A stretch of DNA of 64,000 nucleotides from Primulina eburnea (Eukaryota > Streptophyta > Magnoliopsida > Lamiales > Gesneriaceae): the NCBI RefSeq assembly GCF_022965805.1, contig NW_027330849.1:124001-188000 (forward strand), written 5' to 3'. Positions within the stretch are counted from its first letter, which is position 1. Each line of letters begins with the position of its first letter. The translations under genes were made by a program, and so were the position numbers. The notes under the pieces were generated by a model. It ran no database searches. It was not told the DNA's origin and worked only from the letters and a program-made list of their open reading frames with translations. Below are positions 53,846 through 64,000 of the stretch, piece after piece.

Positions 53846-56623
53846 TGAAACGGCCCGAAAATTCGTGCTTGAAAATTTGCGGAAAAATTAAAAATTTTCT
53901 TTTAAACTAAACGGAGAATCAAATTCATAAAATAAACTGTTAAATAATGTTTAATGTTTAAAAAAATAGTAGCGGAAGAATTTAATGTTTGCAAAGTAAC
54001 AATTTAAAATAATTCAACAAGAGATAAATGTTTGAGCATAAAAATCGTAAGTGCTGAAAATGAGGTACTCGGGTTCCACTACTGCCGACCCAAGCTAGCT
54101 CACTGGTCCCCGCCCTCGGTCCCGACATCATCAGTACCTACAACAATCAAGTCTAGTGAGTCTAAAGACTCAACATGCATATATCGTAAATAACGAGAAA
54201 TAATATAGTAAAATTTGCATGGGGTAAAAATATCATGTCATATCAGGAGTCATAAAGTGAAAATACTTCGCCATAAACAATTATAATACGTGCATAACTA
54301 AACTGAACATCGTAGTAAAAATGGTTGCTCCATCGAGCCCTGTCATAAATATCAAGTAATAATTTTCTGGTGAGATTATGGTATCCGCAAGTGACCACTG
54401 CACTAATATAAACTGCAAAATGACCGGTGACTGGCGACCGGACCGATAACTGGCGATCGGATTTAAATATGCTCGTCTGATCAGACAAAATGCCACAGTA
54501 TACTGGGTGGTACAAACTGAAACTGACCGGTAACTGGCGACCGGATTTACAAAGTCTCCCATGATAGTGCTACGGCAACAAGCAATATCGCATAAATCTC
54601 AAAAATGAACATTTTAAATTTCTATGCACGTAATATAATTAAATGGTATCATCAAATCTGAAAAATTTCAATCTCCTGTATTAAAATCATTTACTTGCGA
54701 TAATTTAAAAATATCTATATGACTTGATTGAAGAGTCAAAAGAGATATAAACATGCCTTGGTTTGTTTTGACAGAAAACAAACGAAATAACGACGCGGCG
54801 CGGCGGAGACGGAGTGTTCTTCCTTAATTCCTTTAAACTAAGCATGCACCATAATTATTATAATAGCGTAAAAATCGTAAACGTGATGCATGAACATTTA
54901 AAAATATCATGATTTGTGCTTAGGACGCTGCTAGGACCAAAATCTCGTCTCGTGTGCAAAATGACCATTTTGCCCCTGAAAACCAAAAAAATTATCGTTT
55001 CACCCCTGGACCTCTAAAATTTACCCGAAGCTTACCAAACTCCTTAAAATATTCCAAAAACATTAATAAAAGCATCGCTAGACATAAATTAGAGCCCAAA
55101 ACAAAACTTAATCGATTTGTTTTAAAACTTGGACCGGGGTCCCGATTTTAACCCGAATCGAATCAAAACTTACCCGAATTTTTCCTTAACTTTTTATCAT
55201 ATTTTAAAAACACTATAATGATTCTAAAATCTTATCCCCATGCCATTAAACCTACGGCTGATGGTCCAACAAGTGAAAAAAATCTCGGCCACTCCCACTT
55301 GCAATATCATTCATCCTATACATGGCTCCACCCTATGTCATTATCTCAATACAACACATGTCCCCCATTTCCTCACCTTCGGTCCTCTCTAAACCCACCA
55401 CATGGACCTAGCTTTATTACACACCATTAGGCACTTAATGACTCCATCTAAACTACCGAAACCAAACAAAACCGCAGCTTAACCCAAAACCACTCAAAAC
55501 GCGGCTCCTCTCCTAAGTCCGCTCGATCAAGTGCAGGGACGGTCCCAGCAGGGATCGAGCCACCATCAGCTTTTACTCGGGCCCTTCACAGCCTGGCTCA
55601 AGCCTCGGTATGCCCTTGCACCGCTGGTCCCAACCCATCACGCGATCTCCTTCACCCAGTGCCATGACTTCAAGGATTACGCTCCTCTCTCGCCCAACTC
55701 ACCGCACCCCGATCTAGCTTGCAAGCCCTCCTACTCTCGGTGTAACAGCCCTTCCACACCACACGCAGCAGCCCCCTTGCAATAGTTTAAACAAAGCGTG
55801 AGTGGGATGAGAAAACATGCACGAATTTGAACAAACATGAGACATCTTCACGCTACTGGATTGGATCGAGAGATATCATACACAAATGCATACACAACAG
55901 TAATATTGAACATGAATGATGCCAAAACAGAGATACGAGGCGTGCCTTAAGATGTAAAGACTCGAGGAGAATGAGGAGAAGAGCGCCGGGAGATGTTTTC
56001 TTTGCAAACACAAGCCAACAACCTATGCTTTCAGCTGCTGGTGAAGAAACCGAGGGGAGGATGTTTGAGGGAGGGGTGTGTCGGCTGCTTAGAATATTAG
56101 GTTTAGGGTATTTGGAGTTTAAGTGTTAATTATATAGTAAACAATTAATTAATGGGCCAAAATTTTTAAATTTAAAGTTTAAAAAGAGTATTAAGCCTAA
56201 TAAACTTAAACGTAGGCCCGTTGAATTCAAACACACTCCCGAAAAATATTTCGTGTTGGAAAGCTTTTGAAAATATTAGCCGAAACCTCATAATTTCCCC
56301 TGATTTGATTAAATTTGCGTACCGTTAAAAATAAAGTATTGCGAGTAAAAATACCCAAATAAAATGTCATTTTTGAGAAATACCCTTAAAAATACCTTAA
56401 CTTAATTTATAAAAATAAATCGAATAATAAAATAATTTTCCTGAAAATTTTCCGGTCTCCGATCCTCGTTTGAACGTGAAATGAATCTAGAAATTCTAAT
56501 GCATGAATTTCATGGATTAAATCCTATCATGCATTAATTATGCCTAAAATGCATAAAAATAATTAAACATAAATTTCTAGAATTATGCATGGCTTATACG
56601 CAGTCTAATTTACGGGTTCTACA
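53846..56623 (-). repeat. Middle LTR of the array
   Basis: 2778 bp, TGAAACGGCCCG...GGGTTCTACA. It is 279 bp shorter than 59354-62410 because of an internal deletion at about 56576. It holds the palindromic block at 54957-54972 and three dyad repeats at 54424-54544. Confidence 0.92.
54424..54544. repeat. Repeated dyad motif CCGGTNACTGGCGACCGG in LTR
   Basis: Three copies or near-copies (54424-54441, about 54442-54460, 54527-54544), each an inverted repeat CCGGT..ACCGG around ACTGGCG. Equivalent sets lie near 59931-60052 and, diverged, near 46547-46645. Confidence 0.75.
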
Positions 56624-59353
56624 ATCCTTCCCCCCTTGAAAGAAATTTCGTCCTCGAAATTGGCTTATCCTTGATAAACAAAAAGTTTAGACTCTTAATT
56701 CTAGAATCTTAATAATCCACGCTTCCGATGCGCTACTTTGATTAAATATTAAGGTATCCTTACGTCTCCTCAATAGTCAATCATTAATAAATTTGTCTAC
56801 CAAAATCCTCGTTGTGAATCGCAACTTAAAACAACTTATGGTGACTTAGTTCTATTCAACGATAGCCCCAAATTTTGAATTACCTCGCAATTCTTCTTTC
56901 TAGAAATGGATGTCCGAACTTATCGCACCTTACTTTTCTTATACTATACTCGTAATATTCATCGACTTATTATATTAGCATTTATACAGTTCGACTTAAG
57001 AAACCTTTGTACCAAAATTTACTGATCGACTACTATTCTCAGTAGAACGCTTAAAGGCTACACCTTATTTCAACCTCATAGTAGTATTAGCCTAAAATCC
57101 TGAAATCGAATCTTTATCTTACGACACTATAACTTATTATTTACAAGTGCATCCCGGGTGTGAAATCGTTGTAAATCTTAAACCTCGAATAACGTTAATC
57201 CATAAAACTCAATTATACAACATTGACCTTCTACCTCAATAATAACACTTCTAGCATCAATTACCTGCTCAACTATCCTCTTCCCAATTACAATCTAGTT
57301 GAGGCCTGAGACTCTGAACTTCCTCATTGGAACAAGTGTCGCATTCTTATGTATCCTTAATGCTTACTTAATTTTAGCATATAAACTTAATAAGTTAGCC
57401 CAAGGTAACATTAGACCAACTTTAATAAATCAATTTCACTTATAACCCATAGAATTCTAGAATCCCCATATCAAGATTTTAGATTTCTTACTTGATAAAA
57501 AAAAATCTTAATATTCATCAATTGATAACTTATATTGAACACAACTAATTCCTTTTTTTTTTTTTTTAATTTCACCCAAAATTTCCGTATGAACAAATAT
57601 CCCATAAATTTGAAATTCAGACTTACCTAATCCAAATAGCTTTGAATAAAATAATTCCAATACACATATCCGTTTAGTCCCAAGTTTGTTAAAGACTTCC
57701 AAAATTTCTCAAGACAAGGTGTCTACCTCACCTCTTACGTGCGTCTACCAATTAAACTAACCATCATCGTACCCAACTTCCCAAAATTTTAAAATTCTCA
57801 CAAGGTATAATCTTAATTGTTAAGATCATGACTAAAACTTGTGACACATCAAACTTATGTTCCCAAAAATTTACTAACTCAATGTTTATTCTTATAGCTT
57901 AACTAACCGATCAAATTTACCTTAAATCATCATCACTTTAAATTCTTAATTTGCCAGAACATTATTTCACTAACGCTTAAAATTTCACGCCTAAGATTGA
58001 TTCATCCTACAATGTCCTTGGTTACCATTCATTATACCTTATAACCCAAACATCTAAATATTCTAATTTCCTTCGAGCCTAAATAACCGAAAAATCCTAC
58101 CATTTAAACCGTTCAATTCTCACTTACTACTAAATAAGTTCTCAAGTTTCTTAAAATTGTAGATTAATTCTTACTCTCCTCGAATATCATCCAATTTTTT
58201 TTTTCCTAAATCTCGAAATTCCACAATTACCCATTAGTTCTCAGTATTCCCAATTTCATTTTATAGATTTCCCGTATCATAAGGTTCAATAGCCTTAAGT
58301 TTATTAAACTCGAAATTAATTCCCATAACACGTCTTACATTTCTATAAATACTTAAAATCCCAAGTGTTCCTCAAACGTTCGCATTTAATCCTTAAAATT
58401 TTGAAAATTGCAATCTGACCCTTACAGTTCTCCAAATTTACAATTTTGGCCCTACAACTCTCCGAAATTTGCATCATTGTCCCCATAAAATTTTTTCATT
58501 TTTACCTCATTAAACTTTTAGATTCTCGAACTCGAAATTCAATCCCAAAATTTGGTAAATTCGAAAATAGTCCCTTAGAATTTTATTTTTGAACTTAGGT
58601 CCTCAAATAATTGGTTATTACAATTAGGTCCTTAAAATTCTCAACTCCTGCAATTCAATCCTCAAATCCAACTATGTAGGGCATGCATCCTAAATAAATT
58701 ATCATAATTAATCTTACTTTTCCATAGATACCTAAAATCCTCAAATTGTACATTTATAATCCTACTGCTTGTCGTAGTCTTCGAATCGCTGTTGCTTATA
58801 TGAAATCCTCAAAAATTTACTCGACTAGCAACCAAGAACCATTAATAATTTCTTAGAAATTCTACAAGTCTCAAAAGCATTCATAATTTTTAAGTTTATT
58901 TATGGCCCATAAATAGAACATCAGTACTACTAACCCAAAAATTAATATAGTCAAATAATTTACGACCTCTCTTAATTCACAATAGCAAAATTCTCATTTA
59001 TGTCCGGTGGGGGGTGGAGGTGCATTTCCCTCCTGCCTCTGATGCTCACCGTCCTCATGACGGCGCTCATCATCCCTCGCGCGCTCAACAAGGCGTCTAG
59101 GAGGCATATTGTTCCATACATATAACCCAAACGTAACCAACATGAATAATTCCCTAATTTCTTTAAATTTAAGTAAATACTGAATAAGAAAATATGAACG
59201 TAAAATATTTCATGAAATCATGCTGTTAAAATAATTCATGCTTTAAATAAAATGCGTAAATGTAAAACTTACACACCGAAGACGTGACTTCGTGAGCTTC
59301 TCGTGGTCAGTAGTAGTGTAACCCTTTACAAGAACATAGGCTCTGATACCAGC
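56624..59353 (-). other. Interior 2 of the array
   Basis: Near-identical to 51118-53845. Small differences include GCTTATATGAAATCC at about 58795, against GCTTAGGAAATCC. Contains the second vestigial gag start and primer site. Confidence 0.85.
58994..59107 (-). pseudogene. Vestigial gag start, copy 2
   Basis: Same 37-residue frame as at 53486-53599. Confidence 0.55.
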
Positions 59354-62300
59354 TGAAACGGCCCGAAAATTCGTGCTTGAAAATTTGCGGAAAAATTAAA
59401 AATTTTCTTTTAAACTAAACGGAGAATCAAATTCATAAAATAAACTGTTAAATAATGTTTAATGTTTAAAAAAATAGCAGCGGAAGAATTTAATGTTTGC
59501 AAAGTAACAATTTAAAATAATTCAACAAGAGATAAATGTTTGAGCATAAAAATCGTAAGTGCTGAAAATGAGGTACTCGGGTTCCACTACTGCCGACCCA
59601 AGCTAGCTCACTGGTCCCCGCCCTCGGTCCCGACATCATCAGTACCTACAACAATCAAGTCTAGTGAGTCTAAAGACTCAACATGCATATATCGTAAATA
59701 ACGAGAAATAATATAGTAAAATTTGCATGGGGTAAAAATATCATGTCATATCAGGAGTCATAAAGTGAAAATACTTCGCCATAAACAATTATAATACGTG
59801 CATAACTAAACTGAACATCGTAGTAAAAATGGTTGCTCCATCGAGCCCTGTCATAAATATCAAGTAATAATTTTCTGGTGAGATTATGGTATCCGCAAGT
59901 GACCACTGCACTAATATAAACTGCAAAATGACCGGTGACTGGCGACCGGACCGATAACTGGCGATCGGATTTAAATATGCTCGTCTGATCAGACAAAATG
60001 CCACAGTATACTGGGTGGTACAAACTGAAACTGACCGGTAACTGGCGACCGGATTTACAAAGTCTCCCATGATAGTGCTACGGCCACAAGCAATATCGCA
60101 TAAATCTCAAAAATGAACATTTTAAATTTCTATGCACGTAATATAATTAAATGGTATCATCAAATCTGAAAAATTTCAATCTCCTGTATTAAAATCATTT
60201 ACTTGCGATAATTTAAAAAATATCTATATGACTTGATTGAAGAGTCAAAAGAGATATAAACATGCCTTGGTTTGTTTTGACAGAAAACAAACGAAATAAC
60301 GACGCGGCGCGGCGGAGACGGAGTGTTCTTCCTTAATTCCTTTAAACTAAGCATGCACCATAATTATTATAATAGCGTAAAAATCGTAAACGTGATGCAT
60401 GAACATTTAAAAATATCATGATTTGTGCTTAGGACGCTGCTAGGACCAAAATCTCGTCTCGTGTGCAAAATGACCATTTTGCCCCTGAAAACCAAAAAAA
60501 TTATCGTTTCACCCCTGGACCTCTAAAATTTACCCGAAGCTTACCAAACTCCTTAAAATATTCCAAAAACATTAATAAAAGCATCGCTAGACATAAATTA
60601 GAGCCCAAAACAAAACTTAATCGATTTGTTTTAAAACTTGGACCGGGGTCCCGATTTTAACCCGAATCGAATCAAAACTTACCCGAATTTTTCCTTAACT
60701 TTTTATCATATTTTAAAAACACTATAATGATTCTAAAATCTTATCCCCATGCCATTAAACCTACGGCTGATGGTCCAACAAGTGAAAAAAATCTCGGCCA
60801 CTCCCACTTGCAATATCATTCATCCTATACATGGCTCCACCCTATGTCATTATCTCAATACAACACATGTCCCCCATTTCCTCACCTTCGGTCCTCTCTA
60901 AACCCACCACATGGACCTAGCTTTATTACACACCATTAGGCACTTAATGACTCCATCTAAACTACCGAAACCAAACAAAACCGCAGCTTAACCCAAAACC
61001 ACTCAAAACGCGGCTCCTCTCCTAAGTCCGCTCGATCAAGTGCAGGGACGGTCCCAGCAGGGATCGAGCCACCATCAGCTTTTACTCGGGCCCTTCACAG
61101 CCTGGCTCAAGCCTCGGTATGCCCTTGCACCGCTGGTCCCAACCCATCACGCGATCTCCTTCACCCAGTGCCATGACTTCAAGGATTACGCTCCTCTCTC
61201 GCCCAACTCACCGCACCCCGATCTAGCTTGCAAGCCCTCCTACTCTCGGTGTAACAGCCCTTCCACACCACACGCAGCAGCCCCCTTGCAATAGTTTAAA
61301 CAAAGCGTGAGTGGGATGAGAAAACATGCACGAATTTGAACAAACATGAGACATCTTCACGCTACTGGATTGGATCGAGAGATATCATACACAAATGCAT
61401 ACACAACAGTAATATTGAACATGAATGATGCCAAAACAGAGATACGAGGCGTGCCTTAAGATGTAAAGACTCGAGGAGAATGAGGAGAAGAGCGCCGGGA
61501 GATGTTTTCTTTGCAAACACAAGCCAACAACCTATGCTTTCAGCTGCTGGTGAAGAAACCGAGGGGAGGATGTTTGAGGGAGGGGTGTGTCGGCTGCTTA
61601 GAATATTAGGTTTAGGGTATTTGGAGTTTAAGTGTTAATTATATAGTAAACAATTAATTAATGGGCCAAAATTTTTAAATTTAAAGTTTAAAAAGAGTAT
61701 TAAGCCTAATAAACTTAAACGTAGGCCCATTGAATTCAAACACACTCCCGAAAAATATTTCGTGTTGGAAAGCTTTTGAAAATATTAGCCGAAACCTCAT
61801 AATTTCCCCTGATTTGATTAAATTTGCGTACCGTTAAAAATAAAGTATTGCGAGTAAAAATACCCAAATAAAATGTCATTTTTGAGAAATACCCTTAAAA
61901 ATACCTTAACTTAATTTATAAAAATAAATCGTATAATAAAATAATTTTCCTGAAAATTTTCCGGTCTCCGATCCTCGTTTGAACGTGAAATGAATCTAGA
62001 AATTCTAATGCATGAATTTCATGGATTAAATCCTATCATGCATTAATTATGCCTAAAATGCATAAAAATAATTAAACATAAATTAATGAAATAAACATAC
62101 ATTTAATGCTTTAAAAACAATTAAATAAAATACCAAAGAAATTTAATAACTTGCATGCATGACAACTTTATAAAATATATTTAATAGCATGCTAAATTAC
62201 CACTTCTTAAATAAGTCTTTATTAACTATCTCAATACTCCATCTCCAGTCCGGCCTCACTTATTTAACTAGAAAGATAACAATTAAACTACTGCGTAAAA

Positions 62301-62410
62301 TAAATAAATTTAAAGAAAAGAATTTAAATACTCATACGATAAAAATCATTTTAATTTTAAATACTAGAATTATGCATGGCTTATACGCAGTCTAATTTAC
62401 GGGTTCTACA
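59354..62410 (-). repeat. Full-length outer LTR of the array
   Basis: 3057 bp, TGAAACGGCCCG...GGGTTCTACA. Joined at 62411 to the remaining Helitron sequence GTAAAATAGG. No target duplication can be tested because the left LTR is truncated. Confidence 0.92.
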
Positions 62411-62580
62411 GTAAAATAGGAAAGAAAGTTGATGTCCTCATAGAGATGGTTATTATTAGGGGTTCAACTATAATAAAATAGTAAATATAAAAAATTTAAA
62501 AAGGTAAAACAGGAAATAAAGTTGGTGTCCTCATAGAGCGGTTATTATTAGGTCCTCATACTTAATATAATAGTATAGAT

Positions 62581-62595
62581 ACACACACACACACG
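62581..62595. repeat. Short AC microsatellite
   Basis: (AC)7 directly beside the Helitron 5' end. Confidence 0.9.
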
Positions 62596-62846
62596 ATGTT
62601 TCATATCTTTGATTGTGATAAATTGATCACAAATATATTATATTTACATCTTTTTCCTTCAACATTTCTAATACCGAAAAATAATAATGCATATATAAAT
62701 GTAATTCAAAAATATCAAAGTTAGAATATCGCAAGAATCAATTTCTCAGACCAATAATGTTCCTAATCTCTTTTCCAACCATTTTCTTGTATTTAAATGA
62801 GAGAATCAACTCTATTAAAAAAATAAGAAGAGAAAATCAACTATTT
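62596..62846. other. 3' flank of diflavin reductase C-terminal fragment
   Basis: AT-rich, with no gene seen; probably 3' untranslated region of the minus-strand exons to its right. Confidence 0.5.
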
Positions 62847-63690
62847 TCAAGACCAGGCTTCGACATAATACTTGCCGGCCTTCTCCAGTGCTCGAATCCA
62901 TCTCGAAGCAACCTCTTTCGAAACCCCACTTTCAGCAGAAACTATATCTTCAAAGGCTGATAATACCTCTGAAGGCATCTTATTTGACGATCCAGCAATG
63001 TACACAGAAGCACCTTGACTAAGCAAACCCCATATCTTAGTGCTTTGCTCCTTAATTTTGTGTTGCACATACACTTTCCGTGGCTGGTCCCTTGAAAACG
63101 CATCATAGAATCCTCCACCCTTGTCTTCGGATAGTACCCCTCCGTTCTGTGAATGTTTCATCCAAAAATCTTGATAGAGAAAGTCATTGTCTCTGTTTCT
63201 GCATCCGAAGAAAAAAATCATCGGAGCTGTTGGGTCAGATTCATTTTGAAGTGCTCTTACTTCCACAAATCCACGAAAAGGTGCACATCCCGTTCCAGGA
63301 CCAATGAGGATAAGAGGAAGGGATGGCGGTGGAGGAGGAAGCGAACCTTTCTTAAACCACACTGCTACTAGTACATCTGATGAAGATTAAATACAATTTG
63401 TGAAAGTATATAACAGGAGACTAAGATTTTCTTGGTATAATAGATAGAAGTCAGAATATGATAATGGACTCACTCTGCTGAGGATCAAGACTGGCTAGCC
63501 AAGACGAGCAAAGACCTGAACGCTTCCTCTTGTATGGGGTCTTCCACGTGACCACACTTACCGTTAAGTGCACTTGATTTGGATGAGCTGAATGACAAGA
63601 AGAGATGGAGAAGGCCCTTGTTTTTAATGGAGGAACCAACTGTACCAACCATTCGAAGGGCATTTGCACAGAAGGGAAATCCTCCAATAC
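62847..63690 (-). CDS. ATR3: Diflavin oxidoreductase (ATR3/Tah18 family), last two exons, partial
   Basis: Minus-strand exons 63474-63690 and 62847-63361, with acceptors AATGTAG and TAGCAG and donor A|GTGAGT, joined in frame. The first gives the end of the FAD domain, including the FAD motif RAFSISS and GLCSSWLASLDPQQ. The second gives the NADPH-binding domain: GPGTGCAPFRGF, FFFGCRNRDNDFLY, SRDQPRKVYVQ, VYIAGSSNKMP and the C-terminal aromatic Trp in VEAWS-stop. No stops or frameshifts are seen. The junction looks about four residues shorter than I expect for the family. Upstream exons must lie beyond 64000. It supplies exactly the domains missing from 40257-43442, but on the other strand. Confidence 0.88.
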
Positions 63691-64000
63691 CTACATTACA
63701 TTACAGCTCCGGTGAAAAATGAGTAAGAATGCAGAGTAGAGAAGAGTTCATAAATTCTCCTCGTCCTTCTAACATAAATATGAAGCACTTGAACCTATCA
63801 AAGAGCACGTTATCTGAAAACCTAAAAAAGATTACCTATTATATCTCTGATATGAAGCAATATTTAAAGACGATGCTCTTATTTTTCCTTTGTTCATCAA
63901 TAGAAAGAAATCACAGTTTATGCGTACAAAACAAAATTATTTCCTTGATGCAAATGGTTTAGTGGTATATTTTCCGAAATATAACAGGTCAGAAATAAAA
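63691..64000 (-). other. Intron upstream of the C-terminal exons
   Basis: From the acceptor at 63691-63692 to the window edge. I see no exon in it. Confidence 0.6.

Larger units (their letters stand above)
50491..62410 (-). mobile_element. Tandem LTR array: LTR-interior-LTR-interior-LTR, non-coding gypsy-like
   Basis: Order on the plus strand: truncated LTR (50491-51117), interior (51118-53845), LTR (53846-56623), interior (56624-59353), LTR (59354-62410). Primer sites and polypurine tracts show minus-strand orientation. The two interiors look almost identical. No pol is present. The array is best explained by unequal recombination between LTRs of sister elements. The family is the same superfamily as 2652-10565. 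Confidence 0.92.
50350..62579 (-). mobile_element. Non-autonomous Helitron, copy 2, split by a 12-kb LTR array
   Basis: The 3' end CTAG (50350-50353) has its hairpin (ACACACG-TTG-CGTGTGT on the plus strand, 50364-50380). The 5' end, TCTATACTATTATATTAAG on the minus strand, finishes at 62579 and is followed by T at 62580. The two parts (50350-50490 and 62411-62579) align to copy 1. About 88 bp of Helitron sequence equivalent to 49943-50030 is missing at the left edge of the insert, together with the left part of the first LTR, pointing to one deletion across that junction. Confidence 0.8.

Noticed and set aside
54424..54544. CRISPR-like short repeats
   Set aside because: Only three imperfect dyad units with unequal spacing inside plant LTRs; no array and no cas genes.
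55218..55785. Proline-rich open frames repeated at 60727-61294
   Set aside because: Repeated because they lie in the array LTRs; composition reflects pyrimidine-rich LTR sequence.

Overview
The window is nuclear DNA from a flowering plant, probably a eudicot. It has AT-rich intergenic sequence, intron-rich genes with GT..AG junctions, plant-type LTR retrotransposons (Ty1/copia, and Ty3/gypsy-like with a tRNA-iMet primer site), a plant L1-type LINE, Helitrons and a nuclear gene for a plastid ribosomal protein. The species cannot be fixed from the sequence. Roughly two thirds is transposable-element DNA.

The left two thirds (1-42339) is a tandem segmental duplication. Unit 1 (1-27548) and unit 2 (27842-42339) have the same order: an unassigned host block, a minus-strand Ty1/copia element, an RCC1-repeat gene, then the 5' exons of a gene for an NADPH-dependent diflavin oxidoreductase (ATR3/Tah18/NDOR1 family). 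Unit 1 alone carries a full-length 7.9-kb non-coding LTR element (2652-10565, target duplication GTTTT) and a 2.27-kb solo LTR (17452-19722, duplication GTTTC). Unit 2 shows the empty site for the solo LTR. Unit 2 has two deletions in its left part, one removing the 3' end of its copia element.

The gene copies have diverged in fate. RCC1 copy 1 (19876-23553) has 11 exons and an open 394-residue reading frame, but the solo LTR ends 153 bp upstream of its start codon. RCC1 copy 2 has a nonsense codon in exon 7. Diflavin-reductase copy 1 stops at the duplication breakpoint in exon 6, leaving an open 225-codon FMN-domain-only frame. Copy 2 (exons 1-8) has a nonsense codon in exon 5. The C-terminal exons of a diflavin reductase reappear on the opposite strand at the right end (62847-63690), as expected after an inversion or from a further copy.

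The right third (about 43.6-62.6 kb) separates the two diflavin-reductase parts. It holds a 5'-truncated LINE interrupted by a 2.87-kb solo LTR (duplication TCATC), a PSRP3/Ycf65-like plastid ribosomal protein gene with an apparently frameshifted N-terminus, and two neighbouring copies of one small non-autonomous Helitron. The second Helitron is split by a 12-kb LTR-internal-LTR-internal-LTR array of the same non-coding gypsy-like superfamily as the 2652-10565 element. I found no coherent new gene system. The unusual material is in the transposons (possible half-tRNA primer site, non-coding LTR family with a conserved palindromic block, tandem array, Helitron nesting) and in the duplicate histories. 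All similarity statements are by eye; no alignments were run.
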